Shown piece by piece: positions 35,676-45,949 of a stretch of 64,000 nucleotides of DNA (position 1 is its first letter; each line of letters begins with the position of its first letter). The stretch is from Arboricoccus pini (GTDB taxonomy: Bacteria > Pseudomonadota > Alphaproteobacteria > Geminicoccales > Geminicoccaceae): positions 124,001 through 188,000 of the forward strand of contig NZ_FYEH01000005.1 in the NCBI RefSeq assembly GCF_900187945.1, given 5' to 3'. Position numbers and translations under genes: made by a program. Below the pieces are notes generated by a model. It searched no databases and was not told the DNA's origin. It saw only the letters and a list, made by a program, of their open reading frames with translations.

Positions 35676-38549
35676 ATGTCGCTGGATCTTGCGCTGAAGA
35701 CGCGGCCCGATGGCCGGGGCGACGATGGGATCGATGGCGCGGCCCGCTTTAATGTGATCCGTCGCGATGGCAGCGTTACCGCGTTTGATGCCGGCAAGAT
35801 CCAGGCGGCGTTGAAGAAGGCCTTCCTGGCCGTCGAGGGTAGTGGGGCTGCCGGCTCCTCGCGGGTTCAGGACGTGACCACGGAACTGACCCTGCAGGTG
35901 GCGGAAGCGCTGCGTCGCCGCGTCGATCTCGGTCGCACCTGCCATATCGAGGAAATTCAGGACCAGGTCGAGCTGGCCTTGATGCGCGAGGGCCATCACA
36001 AAGTGGCGCGCGCCTATGTGCTCTACCGCGAGAAACGGGCGGCGGCACGTGCGGCCGAGGCGGCAACCCCGCGTCCCGATCGCCGGGCCCTCAATGTGAA
36101 GGAAATGGACGGCACGCTCGTTCCCTTGGACGAGGCCAGGCTCGAAATCCTCGTGGCCGAGGCGTCGGCGGGGCTGCAGGGCGTCAGCGCCGAGGCGATC
36201 TTGCAGGAGACGCGGCGCAATCTCTATGACGGCATTTCCCGCAAGGAGCTGGCGACAGCGCCCATCCTGGCGGCGCGCACGCTGATCGAGACCGAGCCCC
36301 ATTATGCCTTCGCCAGTGCCCGTCTGCTTTTGGACCTCCTGCGCAGCGAGGCCCTGAGCCATGTGCATGGCAGGCCGATCCAGGCGACGCAGGCAGAGAT
36401 GGCGGAGGGCTATGGTGCCTATTTCCCCCTCTATGTCCGGTGCGGCATCAAGGCCGGGCTGCTCGACCCCGAGCTTGCCCGCTTCGACCTTGGCAGGCTC
36501 GCAGCGGCGCTTCGCCCCGAACGGGATCTGAACTTCCAGTTCCTGGGCCTCCAGACTCTTTATGACCGCTATTTCCTGCATGAGGGCGGCGTGCGGATCG
36601 AGCTGCCGCAGGCCTTCTTCATGCGCGTGGCCATGGGCCTTGCCATACGGGAGATCGACCGGGAAGCCAGCGCCATCGAATTCTACGAGCTGCTTTCCTC
36701 GATGGACTTCATGTGCTCGACGCCCACCCTCTTCAATGCCGGCACGATGAGGCCCCAGCTCTCCTCCTGCTTCCTGACCAGCGTGGCCGATGATCTGGAT
36801 GGCATCTTCAAGGCCATCAAGGACAACGCGCTGCTCTCCAAATATGCGGGCGGTCTCGGCAATGACTGGACGCGGGTCCGTGGCCTGGGCGCGCATATCA
36901 AGGGGACGAATGGCGAGAGCCAGGGTGTTGTCCCCTTCCTCAAGGTCGCCAACGACACGGCCATCGCCGTCAATCAGGGCGGCAAGCGCAAGGGTGCCGT
37001 CTGCGCTTATCTCGAGACATGGCATATCGACATCGAGGCGTTCCTCGATCTTCGCAAGAACACGGGCGACGACCGGCGCCGCACGCATGACATGAATACG
37101 GCCAACTGGGTGCCGGATCTCTTCATGCAGCGCGTCGAGGCCGGAGCGGAGTGGACGCTCTTCTCTCCCGACGAGGCGCCCGATCTGCACGAGCTTTATG
37201 GCCTGGCCTTCAAGAAGGCTTACGAGGCCTATGAGGCCAAGGCCGAGCAGGGGCTGATCAAGGTCTGGCGGCGGGTGAAGGCGGTCGATCTCTGGCGGCG
37301 CATGCTCACCATGCTGTTTGAGACCGGGCATCCCTGGATCGCCTTCAAAGATCCCTGCAATCTGCGCTCGCCGCAGCAGCATGCCGGTGTCGTCCATTCC
37401 TCCAATCTTTGCACCGAGATCACGCTCAATACCTCCGACGACGAGGTCGCGGTCTGCAATCTGGGCTCGATCAACCTTGCGGCCCATGTCGGGCCGGATG
37501 GCCTGGATCGGGAGCGGCTGGCCCGGACGACGAAGACGGCCATGCGCATGCTGGACAACGTCATCGACATTAATTTCTATACCATCCCGGAAGCCAGGCG
37601 CTCCAATCTCCGCCATCGTCCCGTGGGCCTGGGCCTCATGGGCTTCCAGGATGCCCTCTATCAGCTCCGCCTGCCGCTGGCCTCGAAGGAAGCCGTGGCC
37701 TTCGCCGATACCAGCATGGAGCTGATCAGCTATCTGGCGATCGAGGCCTCGGCCGAACTCGCGGCCGAGCGCGGCCGCTACCCGAGCTTTGCCGGCTCCT
37801 TGTGGAGCCAGGGCGTCCTGCCCATCGATTCGCTCGAGAAGGTGGCCGAGGCCAGGGGCGGCGTCCTCGACCTCGATCGGTCCGCGACGCTGGACTGGGA
37901 CGGCCTGCGGGCCCGCGTGCGGCAAGGCATGCGCAACTCCAACGTCATGGCGATCGCCCCCACCGCCACGATCGCCAATATCTGCGGCGTCTCGCAGTCG
38001 ATCGAGCCCGCTTATCGCAACCTCTACGTCAAGGCCAACATGTCGGGCGACTTCACGGTCGTTAATCCCTATCTGGTCCGCGACCTGAAGGGGCTTGGGA
38101 TCTGGGACGAGGTCATGGTGAGCGACCTTAAATATTATGATGGCAGCCTTGGCCTCATCGATCGCGTGCCCCAGGAGCTGAAATCGCTTTATGCGACGGC
38201 CTTCGAGATCGATCCCGCCTGGCTCATCGAAGCGGCCGCCAGGCGTCAGAAATGGCTCGACCAGGCGCAGTCCTTGAACCTCTATATGGCAGCACCCTCG
38301 GGCAAGAAGCTGGATGCCATCTACAAGCTCGCCTGGGCGCGTGGTCTGAAGACCACGTATTATCTCCGCTCCCAGAGCGCGACCCATGTCGAGAAATCGA
38401 CCCTCAAGGGCACGGACGGCAAGCTCAACGCGGTGAAGCCCACGGCACCTGGCGTGACGGCGAAGCCGGCTTCGCTTCCACAGGCTCCAGCCGTCGAGGC
38501 GCCCTCCTTTTGCGCGATCGACGATCCGACCTGTGAAGCCTGCCAGTAA
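35676..38549 (+). CDS. nrdA: Ribonucleoside-diphosphate reductase alpha subunit, class I
   Basis: A 957-residue catalytic subunit that reduces ribonucleotides to deoxyribonucleotides. Two ATP-cone regulatory domains stand in tandem at the N-terminus: [20 protein letters not shown], and a more divergent [20 protein letters not shown]. The core has the redox and radical cysteines in [19 protein letters not shown] (with the catalytic Glu) and [11 protein letters not shown]. It ends in CEAC, the thioredoxin-facing pair. The ATG at 35676 has GGAG before it. nrdB follows after 17 bases. A tandem cone is seen in several class I enzymes, including those paired with subclass Ic beta subunits. Confidence 0.97.
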   Translation: MSLDLALKTRPDGRGDDGIDGAARFNVIRRDGSVTAFDAGKIQAALKKAFLAVEGSGAAGSSRVQDVTTELTLQVAEALRRRVDLGRTCHIEEIQDQVELALMREGHHKVARAYVLYREKRAAARAAEAATPRPDRRALNVKEMDGTLVPLDEARLEILVAEASAGLQGVSAEAILQETRRNLYDGISRKELATAPILAARTLIETEPHYAFASARLLLDLLRSEALSHVHGRPIQATQAEMAEGYGAYFPLYVRCGIKAGLLDPELARFDLGRLAAALRPERDLNFQFLGLQTLYDRYFLHEGGVRIELPQAFFMRVAMGLAIREIDREASAIEFYELLSSMDFMCSTPTLFNAGTMRPQLSSCFLTSVADDLDGIFKAIKDNALLSKYAGGLGNDWTRVRGLGAHIKGTNGESQGVVPFLKVANDTAIAVNQGGKRKGAVCAYLETWHIDIEAFLDLRKNTGDDRRRTHDMNTANWVPDLFMQRVEAGAEWTLFSPDEAPDLHELYGLAFKKAYEAYEAKAEQGLIKVWRRVKAVDLWRRMLTMLFETGHPWIAFKDPCNLRSPQQHAGVVHSSNLCTEITLNTSDDEVAVCNLGSINLAAHVGPDGLDRERLARTTKTAMRMLDNVIDINFYTIPEARRSNLRHRPVGLGLMGFQDALYQLRLPLASKEAVAFADTSMELISYLAIEASAELAAERGRYPSFAGSLWSQGVLPIDSLEKVAEARGGVLDLDRSATLDWDGLRARVRQGMRNSNVMAIAPTATIANICGVSQSIEPAYRNLYVKANMSGDFTVVNPYLVRDLKGLGIWDEVMVSDLKYYDGSLGLIDRVPQELKSLYATAFEIDPAWLIEAAARRQKWLDQAQSLNLYMAAPSGKKLDAIYKLAWARGLKTTYYLRSQSATHVEKSTLKGTDGKLNAVKPTAPGVTAKPASLPQAPAVEAPSFCAIDDPTCEACQ

Positions 38550-38566
38550 GAACGGAATTTCTTTCA

Positions 38567-39673
38567 ATGACCATGCTGGATTGGGCTGCAAACGAGGCCG
38601 GTCTGTCACCCGAGGCTGGCGATGCCACGGGCCTGGGCGCCATCGATCGCGAGGGAGCAAGAGTCTCCGTCGATCAGAAGCGGATGATCAATTGCCGCGC
38701 CGACGTGAACCAGCTTTTGCCGCTCAAATATCGCTGGGCCTGGGAGAAATATCTCTCGGGCTGCAATAATCACTGGATGCCGACCGAGATCTCCATGCAG
38801 GCGGATATCGCCTTGTGGCAGTCGAAGGAGGGGCTGAGCGACGACGAGCGCCGTTCGGTGAAGCGCAATCTGGGCTTCTTCGCCGCTTCGGAATCGCTGG
38901 TCGCCAACAATATCGTCCTTGCGATCTATCGCCACCTCACCAACCCGGAATGCCGGCAATATCTGCTTCGCCAGGCCTTCGAGGAGGCGGTCCACACCCA
39001 TACGTTCCAATACATCGTCGACAGCCTGGGCCTGGACGAGGGCGAGCTCTTCAACATGTATCGGGAAGTGCCCTCGATTACCGACAAGGCGGCCTGGGCG
39101 CTCAAATACACGCAGAGCCTTTCCGATCCGGATTTCAAGACGGGCACGCCCGAGACGGATCGCGCCTTCCTGCGCGACCTTATCGCCTTCTACGTCGTCT
39201 TCGAGGGGATGTGGTTCTATACGGGCTTTGCGCAGATCCTCTCGCTCGGCCGACGTGGCAAGATGGTAGGCATCGCCGAGCAGTACCAATACATCCTGCG
39301 GGACGAATCCATCCATCTCAATTTCGGCATCGACGTCATCAACCAGATACGTTTTGAGAATCCCGGCCTTTGGACCGAGGCGTTCGAGGCCGAGATCAGG
39401 ACCATGCTCGAGGAGGCGGCCCTGCTTGAGGTCGCCTATGCGAGGGATACGATGCCGCGCGGCTTTCTTGGGCTGAACGCCGAGCTTTGCGAGCAGTACA
39501 TGCACGTCATCGCCAATCGTCGCTGCGCCCAGTTGGGGCTGCAGCCCCTCTTTCCGGAGGCCGAGAATCCTTTTCCCTGGATGTCGGAGACGATGGATCT
39601 CAAGAAAGAGAAGAACTTCTTCGAGACGCGTGTCATCGAGTACCAGACGGGCGGATCTTTGAGCTGGGATTGA
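38567..39673 (+). CDS. nrdB: Ribonucleotide reductase beta subunit, probable subclass Ic (Mn/Fe)
   Basis: A 368-residue ferritin-like protein. Metal ligands by alignment with E. coli NrdB are E109 (in FFAASES), E140 and H143 (in [11 protein letters not shown]), E213 (VVFEGMWFY), E247 and H250 ([13 protein letters not shown]). Spacings equal those of E. coli (31 residues from the first to the second ligand, 34 from the fourth to the fifth). The radical Tyr122 position is Phe147 and the Asp84 position is Glu109. This is the signature known from Chlamydia trachomatis NrdB, which stores its oxidising equivalent in an Mn(IV)/Fe(III) cluster instead of a tyrosyl radical. The C-terminal half ([20 protein letters not shown]) is also Chlamydia-like. 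It likely tolerates oxidants. Confidence 0.95.
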   Translation: MTMLDWAANEAGLSPEAGDATGLGAIDREGARVSVDQKRMINCRADVNQLLPLKYRWAWEKYLSGCNNHWMPTEISMQADIALWQSKEGLSDDERRSVKRNLGFFAASESLVANNIVLAIYRHLTNPECRQYLLRQAFEEAVHTHTFQYIVDSLGLDEGELFNMYREVPSITDKAAWALKYTQSLSDPDFKTGTPETDRAFLRDLIAFYVVFEGMWFYTGFAQILSLGRRGKMVGIAEQYQYILRDESIHLNFGIDVINQIRFENPGLWTEAFEAEIRTMLEEAALLEVAYARDTMPRGFLGLNAELCEQYMHVIANRRCAQLGLQPLFPEAENPFPWMSETMDLKKEKNFFETRVIEYQTGGSLSWD

Positions 39674-39689
39674 GATGCCGGCCGTCCCC

Positions 39690-40843
39690 ATGGCCGATCT
39701 CTGCCCTGCCCAAGGTCGATTTGTTTGATTTCGCCATTGACGGCGCGCCTATCGGCGATGGGGGGCGACGATCTGCCGGATCGAGCTTGCTTATCCCCTG
39801 CCCTATGCGACCCCGGCCGGGCAGGCCAAGATCTATCTTGCCGATACCGGCAGGCGTGACGGTGAGCGTGGCCCCACCGCATGCCAAGGAATATCGGGCT
39901 TGAGAACCTGATGCTCCTCTCCGACACCAGGCACTGCATGGCCAGGACTGGCGCCATTGACAGCTATATCAGGAATGTCCGGGGATCATCGAGGCCGTCA
40001 CCGATGCCCTGCCGGGTGCCGGCATGGTCCTGGTCTTGCCCCGCGGCATGGCCAGGACTGGGACCCGATGTCTGGAGACATGCTCATTCTGCGGATGACG
40101 GAAGATGGCAGGCACGCTGTCGAGATCAATTGCGGCGATCTTATTGTACTGGCGACAGTACGTAATGTCGTCGTTCCTTCGTTACGTTATTCGACGAGAC
40201 CGGCCAATCTTGGCCCTCTGCCTTCCCCGCCCTCTATGACGCGCGCAACCACGAGGTGCCTGGGGCTATATGACGCCTGAGGCCGCTCGGCTCGTCTACC
40301 ACTCCTCATGGCCGCGGGCGAGGCGATGATCAACAAGTAGCTGCAGTCAGGGTCCTGGCCTGGAAAGGCGGCCTTATCAGCAGCCGGGCTACAGCGACCC
40401 TGCCGTCGGGAGATCTCGTCTTCCTGTCGCTGCAGGTATCGACCGACACCAATCTCGCATGGCGCGGCGAGATCGATGATTTCGCCGCTCTGGATCTGGG
40501 CTTCGAGGAAGCGCTGGCGTGCCGGACCTGGCTGATGATCAAGCTGCGTCCGGCCGAGCGTGGGGCACCCCGAGTTCATCGTCACCGCCGCCAACACGAT
40601 CGAGGCCATCGAGCAGCGTGTCTCGTCATGACCATCGATTCGACGGTGAACATGGGGGTCTGTCTTCCGGGCAAGGAGGCGCGCGTCCTCCAGCTGGCGC
40701 GTTACAGCCTTTGGAACAACCGCCAGACCGCCCCAGTGCGCGACCCGTTAAACGGTGCCCTTCGACATGTATGCGAGCGACCCCGCGAGCTTGGCCCAGT
40801 GGCATGAGATCAAGGCGCGGATCCTGTCGGCCGGCCTTGCCGC
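39690..40843 (+). pseudogene. Decayed coding region, family not recognised
   Basis: Plus-strand pieces in changing frames have protein-like character: ICRIELAYPLPYATPAGQAK, then MLILRMTEDGRHAVEINCGD, then LPSGDLVFLSLQVSTDTNLA, DDFAALDLGFEEALACRTWL, and FDMYASDPASLAQWHEIKAR ending LSAGLAA before a stop near 40847. Several shifts and stops interrupt them. It may be one gene of about 350 codons or two. I recognise no family. It contains the ACGTA sites at 40159-40194. Confidence 0.45.
40158..40195. repeat. ACGTA-type elements within the decayed region
   Basis: GTACGTAATGTCGTC near 40158 resembles GTACGTAATGATGTCG near 8421 in the partition region, and CGTTACGTTATTCG follows within 40 bases. Such sites are otherwise rare in this GC-rich window. 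They could be a distant partition site or a relic of a duplication. Confidence 0.4.
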
Positions 40844-41737
40844 CTAGGCAGTCGGCAAGGGCTCGCCGGTCACCAGGGCGTGGCGCAGTTGCGCCCGGGT
40901 GATACCCTCGGGAATGCGGGTGAAGGAACCAAGGCCACCCTGCATGCGCTCGGCCGCTGCGTCCAGGACCGTGTCGATATCGATCTGCCGGCGCTCGTCG
41001 GCGAAGGCGAAGACCAGCGCATAGTCGCAAACGGCATTGACCAGGCGCGGAATGCCGCCGCTGAAGAAATGCGCGGCCCGGCAGGCATCGGCAGTGAAGA
41101 GGTTGGGATCGCCGCCCGCGGTCTTCAGCCGGTGCGCGATATAGCCCTCGACCTCCTCCACCGTCAGCGGCTCCAGGTGATAGTCGACCGCGATCCTTTG
41201 CACGAACTGGCGAAGGGTCGGCGAAGCCAGCATCTGGCGGAGCTCGGGCTGGCCCACCATGATGACCTGCAGCAGATGATCATTCTCGGAATTAATGTTG
41301 GAGAGCATGCGAAGCTGCTCCAGCGCCTCGCCGCTCAGATTTTGCGCTTCGTCGATGATGAGGATCACCCGTTTGCCGGCGGCATAGCGGTCGATGACAA
41401 AATCCAAAAGGGCCTGGTGCTGCTCGACCCGGTCCTTGTCGCGAAACGGCAGGTCATAGGCTGAGAGAATCCATTTCATCAACTCGCCGAAGGAGTGATG
41501 CGTGTTGGTCACGAGCCCGATCGTGAGATTGCCATAGGAACGGTGTAGTAGCTCGCGCAGCAAGGTCGTCTTGCCGGTGCCGACCTCGCCGGTGAGCACG
41601 ACATAGCCCGTCTGCTCCTCAAGCCCGTATTGCAGGAGATTGATGGCGATGCGGTGCGTGCGGCTGCCGTAGAGGAAATAAGGATTGGGCAAAAGCGAGA
41701 AGGGCTTTTGCGCAAAACCGAAGAAGGATTCGTACAA
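40844..41737 (-). CDS. ExeA-like AAA ATPase of the exopolysaccharide locus
   Basis: A 297-residue ATPase with MYESFFGFAQKPFSLLPNP at the N-terminus, Walker A GEVGTGKTTLLREL, Walker B VILIIDEAQNLS and sensor region QVIMVGQPELRQML. It belongs to the ExeA/XrtA-associated ATPase type that sits in polysaccharide export and exosortase loci. It ends where the plus-strand decayed region ends. On the same strand upstream are the remains of a tyrosine kinase and a chain-length protein, then intact beta-barrel and Wza-like genes; it would have worked with them. No C-terminal peptidoglycan-binding part as in ExeA itself. Intact. Confidence 0.88.
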   Translation of the reverse strand: MYESFFGFAQKPFSLLPNPYFLYGSRTHRIAINLLQYGLEEQTGYVVLTGEVGTGKTTLLRELLHRSYGNLTIGLVTNTHHSFGELMKWILSAYDLPFRDKDRVEQHQALLDFVIDRYAAGKRVILIIDEAQNLSGEALEQLRMLSNINSENDHLLQVIMVGQPELRQMLASPTLRQFVQRIAVDYHLEPLTVEEVEGYIAHRLKTAGGDPNLFTADACRAAHFFSGGIPRLVNAVCDYALVFAFADERRQIDIDTVLDAAAERMQGGLGSFTRIPEGITRAQLRHALVTGEPLPTA

Positions 41738-41833
41738 CTCGCCTCACTTTTGGCCAAAGAGCCCCGAAAGGCCCGGGCTGCTGTCAATGAATACCGATCC
41801 CGCTCCGGTCTTCACCGATGGCGTGCGGCCTGG

Positions 41834-42475
41834 TCAATAGTAACTGATCGGATCCTGCCAGCGGGCATTATTCATGATGCAGCCCAGGAATTTGTCGCGA
41901 TCGATCAGTTCGGCCGCCTGCTTCAGGTCGGCCTGTGTCGTACCTCCCTCCTGGGCGACCAGGAGTACGCCATTCACGATCCGCTGCAAGGCCAGGGCAT
42001 CGTCGCTTGGCAGCAAAGGCGGCAGGTCGATGACCAGCCGGTCGAGGAAAGCCCGCCTTAGGACTTGCGAGAGTGCCTGCATCGTCTTCGAGCTCAAGAA
42101 CTCCGAGGAACGCGCGTGTGAGGTCTTCTGCAGCATCGAGAGCAGATCGTCCAGGTCGGTGCGTAACAGGCACTGGGCCAGCGGCTTGCTTCCTTGCAGA
42201 AGATCGGAGGTCTGGCCTGCGGGAGAAAGCGGCAGATAGGAGCGGATATCGGCGTCGATCAGGATGGCGCTGCGGTGATCTGCCTGGCGATCGCGGACGC
42301 GAGGTTCAAGGCGACAAAGCTCTTCCCGTCGCCTGGTTACGGACTCGTGACGGCGATCAGGGGGCCCTTGAGAATATCGTTGCGCTGGAGAAGCCGGGCG
42401 CGCAGCAGGCGGAAGGCCTGGGTGGCGATTATCTTGCACCGCAGCAATTCCTTCCTGGAGGGCAGCTAGGACCTT
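41834..42475 (-). pseudogene. Exopolysaccharide tyrosine kinase (CpsD/CapB-like), disrupted
   Basis: The first frame reads IIATQAFRLLRARLLQRNDI, LKGPLIAVTSP, then a TAA (42337-42339) directly before PGDGKSFVALNLASAIA, so the nonsense codon is in the Walker A region. A shift after QITAA leads to ILIDADIRSYLPLSPAGQTS (Walker A') and VIDLPPLLPSDDALAL (Walker B), ending MNNARWQDPISYY. The autophosphorylated Tyr tail is reduced to a final YY. At least one stop and one shift: no working kinase. It would have controlled chain assembly together with the chain-length protein next to it. Confidence 0.82.
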
Positions 42476-42479
42476 CTCG

Positions 42480-43600
42480 ATCGTGCTGAGATCGCCAATC
42501 TGCGGCCCACCTGCGCCCGGCGATCGTGTGCTTTGTCGAGCGTCGCTTGGATCTTTTCCTTAAGATCCTTGAGGCGGCGTGGCGGTGTTGAGGCTGCCGT
42601 AGAAAAGCGACCGCAGGAAGTCCCACCCGTTTGACGAGATTGTAAGCCAGCACGGCCAAAGGAGCGACACGGCCAGTGACGACGAAGGCCGCCCGCCGGC
42701 AGGACCAGCATCACGAGGAAGCCCAGCATGAGCCGGCGGGGCCGATCGGCAGGTCGAGCGGTTCGATCAGCAAGAAGCGCTCACCCTCGAGTTCGGTTTC
42801 GGCATCATGCCCCAGGACCGCGGTCATCTCGCGCTGGGCAAGATCGTTGCGGCGATTGGTAAGCTCGATCAGCTGCTGCTGCATCTGGTCGTATTCGCCC
42901 TCGATGCCGGGCGTGCGGCTGGCCAGCTTTTGGTAGTCCTGCAATTGCTGGGTCGCGGGCTTCAACTGGCCGGTCAAGGTCGGGATCTGCCCCCGTTCAA
43001 GGTCGATTGCAGCTCGATATAGGCGAGATTGTTCAGCGTGCCCGGGCTGGCCTTGCCGTTCCGGGCAATCTGCCGGCCAGCGTTCGCTTGACGCGGAGCA
43101 CGTCTGGATACCGCGGCGTGTGGCGCCGCAGGGGTGCTTCCAGGTTCTGCTGGGCCGTCATCCGGTCGTGCTCCAGAGAGGATCTCGGATTGATCCCTTG
43201 CTACACCTTCAGGACCCGCACCTGCGGGATCAGGCGCGGCGCTCGGGACCGTAGCGACCCCTGGGCGTCGCGAGCTCGGTCCTCATGCTCACGAGCTGGC
43301 GGGTCGGGCTCGAGGAGGCGCCAGCGCTGGCGCCGGGCTGGTGGGTTGGGTCAGGACCAATTGCTGCTGCGGGTAGGCCTCGCGCTCGCGCAGGCTCTGG
43401 CAGGGTGGTGGAATGGCCCTCACCTGTTGTTCGAGCCGCGTCAAGGTCTGTTGATCGAAGATCGTCTGATCGGGCAAGGCACCGGAATTCTTCTGCCGGA
43501 ACTCGGCGAGCTGGGTGTTCAATTGATCGATCTGCTGATCGACCCGATACCTTTCCTGGGCGAGGTGGTGGGGATGAGAAACCACTATTTGTAGCGCAGG
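42480..43600 (-). pseudogene. Chain-length determinant protein (Wzz/GumC-like), disrupted
   Basis: Scattered minus-strand pieces match the coiled-coil region of GumC/Wzz proteins: RVDQQIDQLNTQLAEFRQKN and TIFDQQTLTRLEQQVRAIP near 43.4-43.6 kb; QQLQDYQKLASRTPGIEGEY, DQMQQQLIELTNRRNDLAQR and FLLIEPLDLPIGP near 42.7-42.98 kb. ASRTPGIEGEY is typical of the region before the second membrane helix. Frame changes separate them and the N-terminal Wzz domain was not found. It stands before the kinase remnant as in functional loci. Confidence 0.78.
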
Positions 43601-43711
43601 AAAGCGGACCTATATGTGTACATGGTTGCTGTCATGTCAGCTATATGAAAGCGATTCCGGATGTCGCTTTAAAAAACAACGACAAAGTAAAAATCATACG
43701 TTCTACGATAG

Positions 43712-44956
43712 TTACCAATTGCTGCGAGTTGTCGGCAATGCCAGGCCCACGCGGAAAATTATGGCTTGAGATGTAGCATCGGAATCCGAGTTCTCGAATG
43801 ATTTGTAACGCAGTCTGTAGGCTAGCGACAAGTCAACCTCCTTGGTCACGGCCCAGCGCAGGCTGGGGGTAAGGTAGATTGCCGTGATATCGCCATCATT
43901 GACGCTGCCGCTGCGCTGATTGCCGACTGACTGGTCGAGCAAATAGACGGCATCCATGTTGAAGCTCAGGCGGCGCGAGAGCTTGTGATCGCCGCTCAGG
44001 CTGATGCTGTTGCGCGTTACCGCCGTCTGGCCCGTGCCGTAGGGCTGGATGCTTCGCGAGATGCTGAGCTTGGTCGTGGTCCTGGGGGTCGGCAGCCAAT
44101 CGATACCGGCCTCGAAGTAATAACCAAGTGTATCCTCGCTATCCCGCTCGCTGCCGCCCAACCCCGTCGGCAGCGTCGTCTCGGTGCGCGTGATGCCGGG
44201 TCCGATATTACCATTCAAGGCAAGCCTGGGTGAAGCCTGCCACTCGACAATGCCGACAGCGCTGGCAAGGCTCGTCTTTTGCGTGCTCGTATCAACATAG
44301 ATCGCATTGACGCCAACGCCGGCCCGCAGCCTTGGATCCAGCCTTTTCAGCCAGTCCAGGCTCGAGCGATATTGCGAGTAGGGCGCAGCGTTCGAGCCGA
44401 ATTCATCTTCGTCAACATTGCTGAAATCACGATGCGTGTACGCGCCGGACAGCTCAATACTTTGGGTCTGGTCGAGCTGATAGGCGAAGTTGGGCGCCAG
44501 ATCGTAGGTATAGCGCCGTTCGTTGGCGAGACCGCCGCGGCCGGAATCGAGATCGAGCGGGTTGCTGATGCCCGTATCGCGGACGAGGCTGCCTTTCAGG
44601 CCCATCTGATGGCGCCGGCCGCTATGGGTGAGGTCAAAGCCGATATTCTCGTCGTCGGTATTCAGTCTGTTTTCGCTGAAATAGCGAACGAGAGCCGCAC
44701 CGGCATATAATTTAAGGTTGGTAGCCGCTGTGCCCATGTCGGCATCCAGGTCGACGCCCGTGCGCGAGACCAGCGTGGAGACCTTGTTGCTGCTCTGCAG
44801 GCCCACATTGTCATCATAGGTGGTCGTCTGGCTGACCTTGGGCGACAGGTCGAAAACGCCGGCCTCCACACGCTGGGCATGACTGAGGACCGCCAGCAAT
44901 CCGCCGCCCACCAGCCAGGTCCAGCCAGGCAGGCGGCCCGATGGGATTGGCATCAA
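43712..44956 (-). CDS. Outer membrane beta-barrel protein of the exopolysaccharide locus
   Basis: A 414-residue protein with a signal-like lead (WTWLVGGGLLAVLSHAQRVEA), then alternating beta-strand patterns across the whole length and a C-terminal strand ending in an aromatic (LALPTTRSNW). It begins VFDLSPKVSQTTTYDDNVGL, as in the beta-barrel proteins that accompany PEP-CTERM/exosortase or Wza-type export loci. About 16-18 strands are likely. Its ATG overlaps the stop of the Wza-like gene by four bases. The role is probably in exopolysaccharide secretion through the outer membrane; the exact family is uncertain. Confidence 0.78.
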   Translation of the reverse strand: MMPIPSGRLPGWTWLVGGGLLAVLSHAQRVEAGVFDLSPKVSQTTTYDDNVGLQSSNKVSTLVSRTGVDLDADMGTAATNLKLYAGAALVRYFSENRLNTDDENIGFDLTHSGRRHQMGLKGSLVRDTGISNPLDLDSGRGGLANERRYTYDLAPNFAYQLDQTQSIELSGAYTHRDFSNVDEDEFGSNAAPYSQYRSSLDWLKRLDPRLRAGVGVNAIYVDTSTQKTSLASAVGIVEWQASPRLALNGNIGPGITRTETTLPTGLGGSERDSEDTLGYYFEAGIDWLPTPRTTTKLSISRSIQPYGTGQTAVTRNSISLSGDHKLSRRLSFNMDAVYLLDQSVGNQRSGSVNDGDITAIYLTPSLRWAVTKEVDLSLAYRLRYKSFENSDSDATSQAIIFRVGLALPTTRSNW

Positions 44957-45513
44957 AAGAGCGAGCCGCCAGGCACGACGATCACGTCGCCCGCTTGCAG
45001 CTGGATGTTGCTCTCCAGGTCCTCGCCCACGGCGACATGCTTGTAGTTGAAGGGATGCACGCTCTGGCCCGTGGCATCCTCACGCAGCACCTTGATCCGT
45101 CCGGTGCCGGCATAGGGCGTGAAGCCGCCCGCTTGGCTTAGCGCCTGCATGACGGTCGTCGGCTTGGAGATCTGAAAGGCGCCTGGATTGTTCACCTCGC
45201 CCAGCACGTAGACGATATTGCCGCGTGCATCGACGAGTTCGACCGTGACCACAGGGCCCGGGATGAAGGGCTCCAGTTTCTGGGCGATTTCGCGTTCGAG
45301 CTCGGGAGCGCTTTTGCTTTTGGCGACAACGATGCCAACCAGGGGAAAGGAGATCGAGCCGTCGGGAAGGATGACTTCCTCTCGCTCCAGGCCGTCCTCA
45401 CGCCAGACGGAGACACGGATAACGTCCCCCGCATTGAAGCGATATTCGTCCGCTCGCACCCCATGAGCGAAGAGGACGACAAGAAGGAACAGGGCCCCTT
45501 TAATTGATTTCAT
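44953..45513 (-). CDS. Polysaccharide export protein (Wza/GumB-like)
   Basis: A 186-residue periplasmic protein with a signal peptide (IKGALFLLVVLFAHGVRA), a poly-export domain (DEYRFNAGDVIRVSVWREDG, ILPDGSISFPLVGIV) and one SLBB domain (VYVLGEVNNPGAFQISKPTT, ALSQAGGFTPYAG). There is no lipobox Cys, and the length equals short GumB-like members rather than E. coli Wza (about 380). First gene of the locus, overlapping the beta-barrel gene. It would form part of the export channel. Intact, while the kinase and chain-length genes downstream are not. Confidence 0.9.
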   Translation of the reverse strand: MKSIKGALFLLVVLFAHGVRADEYRFNAGDVIRVSVWREDGLEREEVILPDGSISFPLVGIVVAKSKSAPELEREIAQKLEPFIPGPVVTVELVDARGNIVYVLGEVNNPGAFQISKPTTVMQALSQAGGFTPYAGTGRIKVLREDATGQSVHPFNYKHVAVGEDLESNIQLQAGDVIVVPGGSLF

Positions 45514-45541
45514 CGAGGTGCCTTATCCGCAAGTATGAACG

Positions 45542-45555
45542 TAATAACGTTATTA
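45542..45555. promoter_or_regulatory. TAATAACGTTATTA palindrome before the export operon
   Basis: A perfect 14-base palindrome 28 bases upstream of the Wza-like start codon. Probably an operator; no regulator is evident. Confidence 0.5.
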
Positions 45556-45949
45556 TTCGACTATGGCCGCAAATCCGCTTCGCTTGGCGCGTATCATAGG
45601 ATTTCAGGCTTGCCCAGCCTTTGCCGTAATGAGCCGAAGGTTGCGAGCAGAGGCGTGACATTTACGTGTCTTCGTTGCCCGATCCGATGATTCTGCAAGT
45701 CAGGGGAAATTTACCATCGGAAGAATGATGAAACTGCCGACAAATTTACTAAAATAGAAATGTATCGTCGTTTTGATTTGATGAAGCCTCTCGAAAAGAG
45801 AAATTATAATAACATAGATTGTTAATCGTATATTTGTTGTTCTCTTAATCTTCAAGGAGTGAACGAATAGGCGGCCGAGCGCGAGCAAAGAAAAGATGGT
45901 AAACGTTGCTGCTTTCCGGTGTCGATGTTCTTGCGGTTCCAACGAAAGA
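45556..45949. other. AT-rich gap without a recognisable gene
   Basis: Nearly 400 bases, AT-rich between about 45720 and 45860, between the export operon promoter and the TPR remnant. I see no open frame with protein character and no repeat beyond the palindrome at its left edge. Confidence 0.4.

Noticed and set aside
35265-38660. A minus-strand open frame of 1131 codons opposite nrdA
   Set aside because: It is the antisense of a well-supported nrdA; composition (many Gly, Arg, His, Asp) is that of a GC-rich shadow frame and no domain is recognisable.
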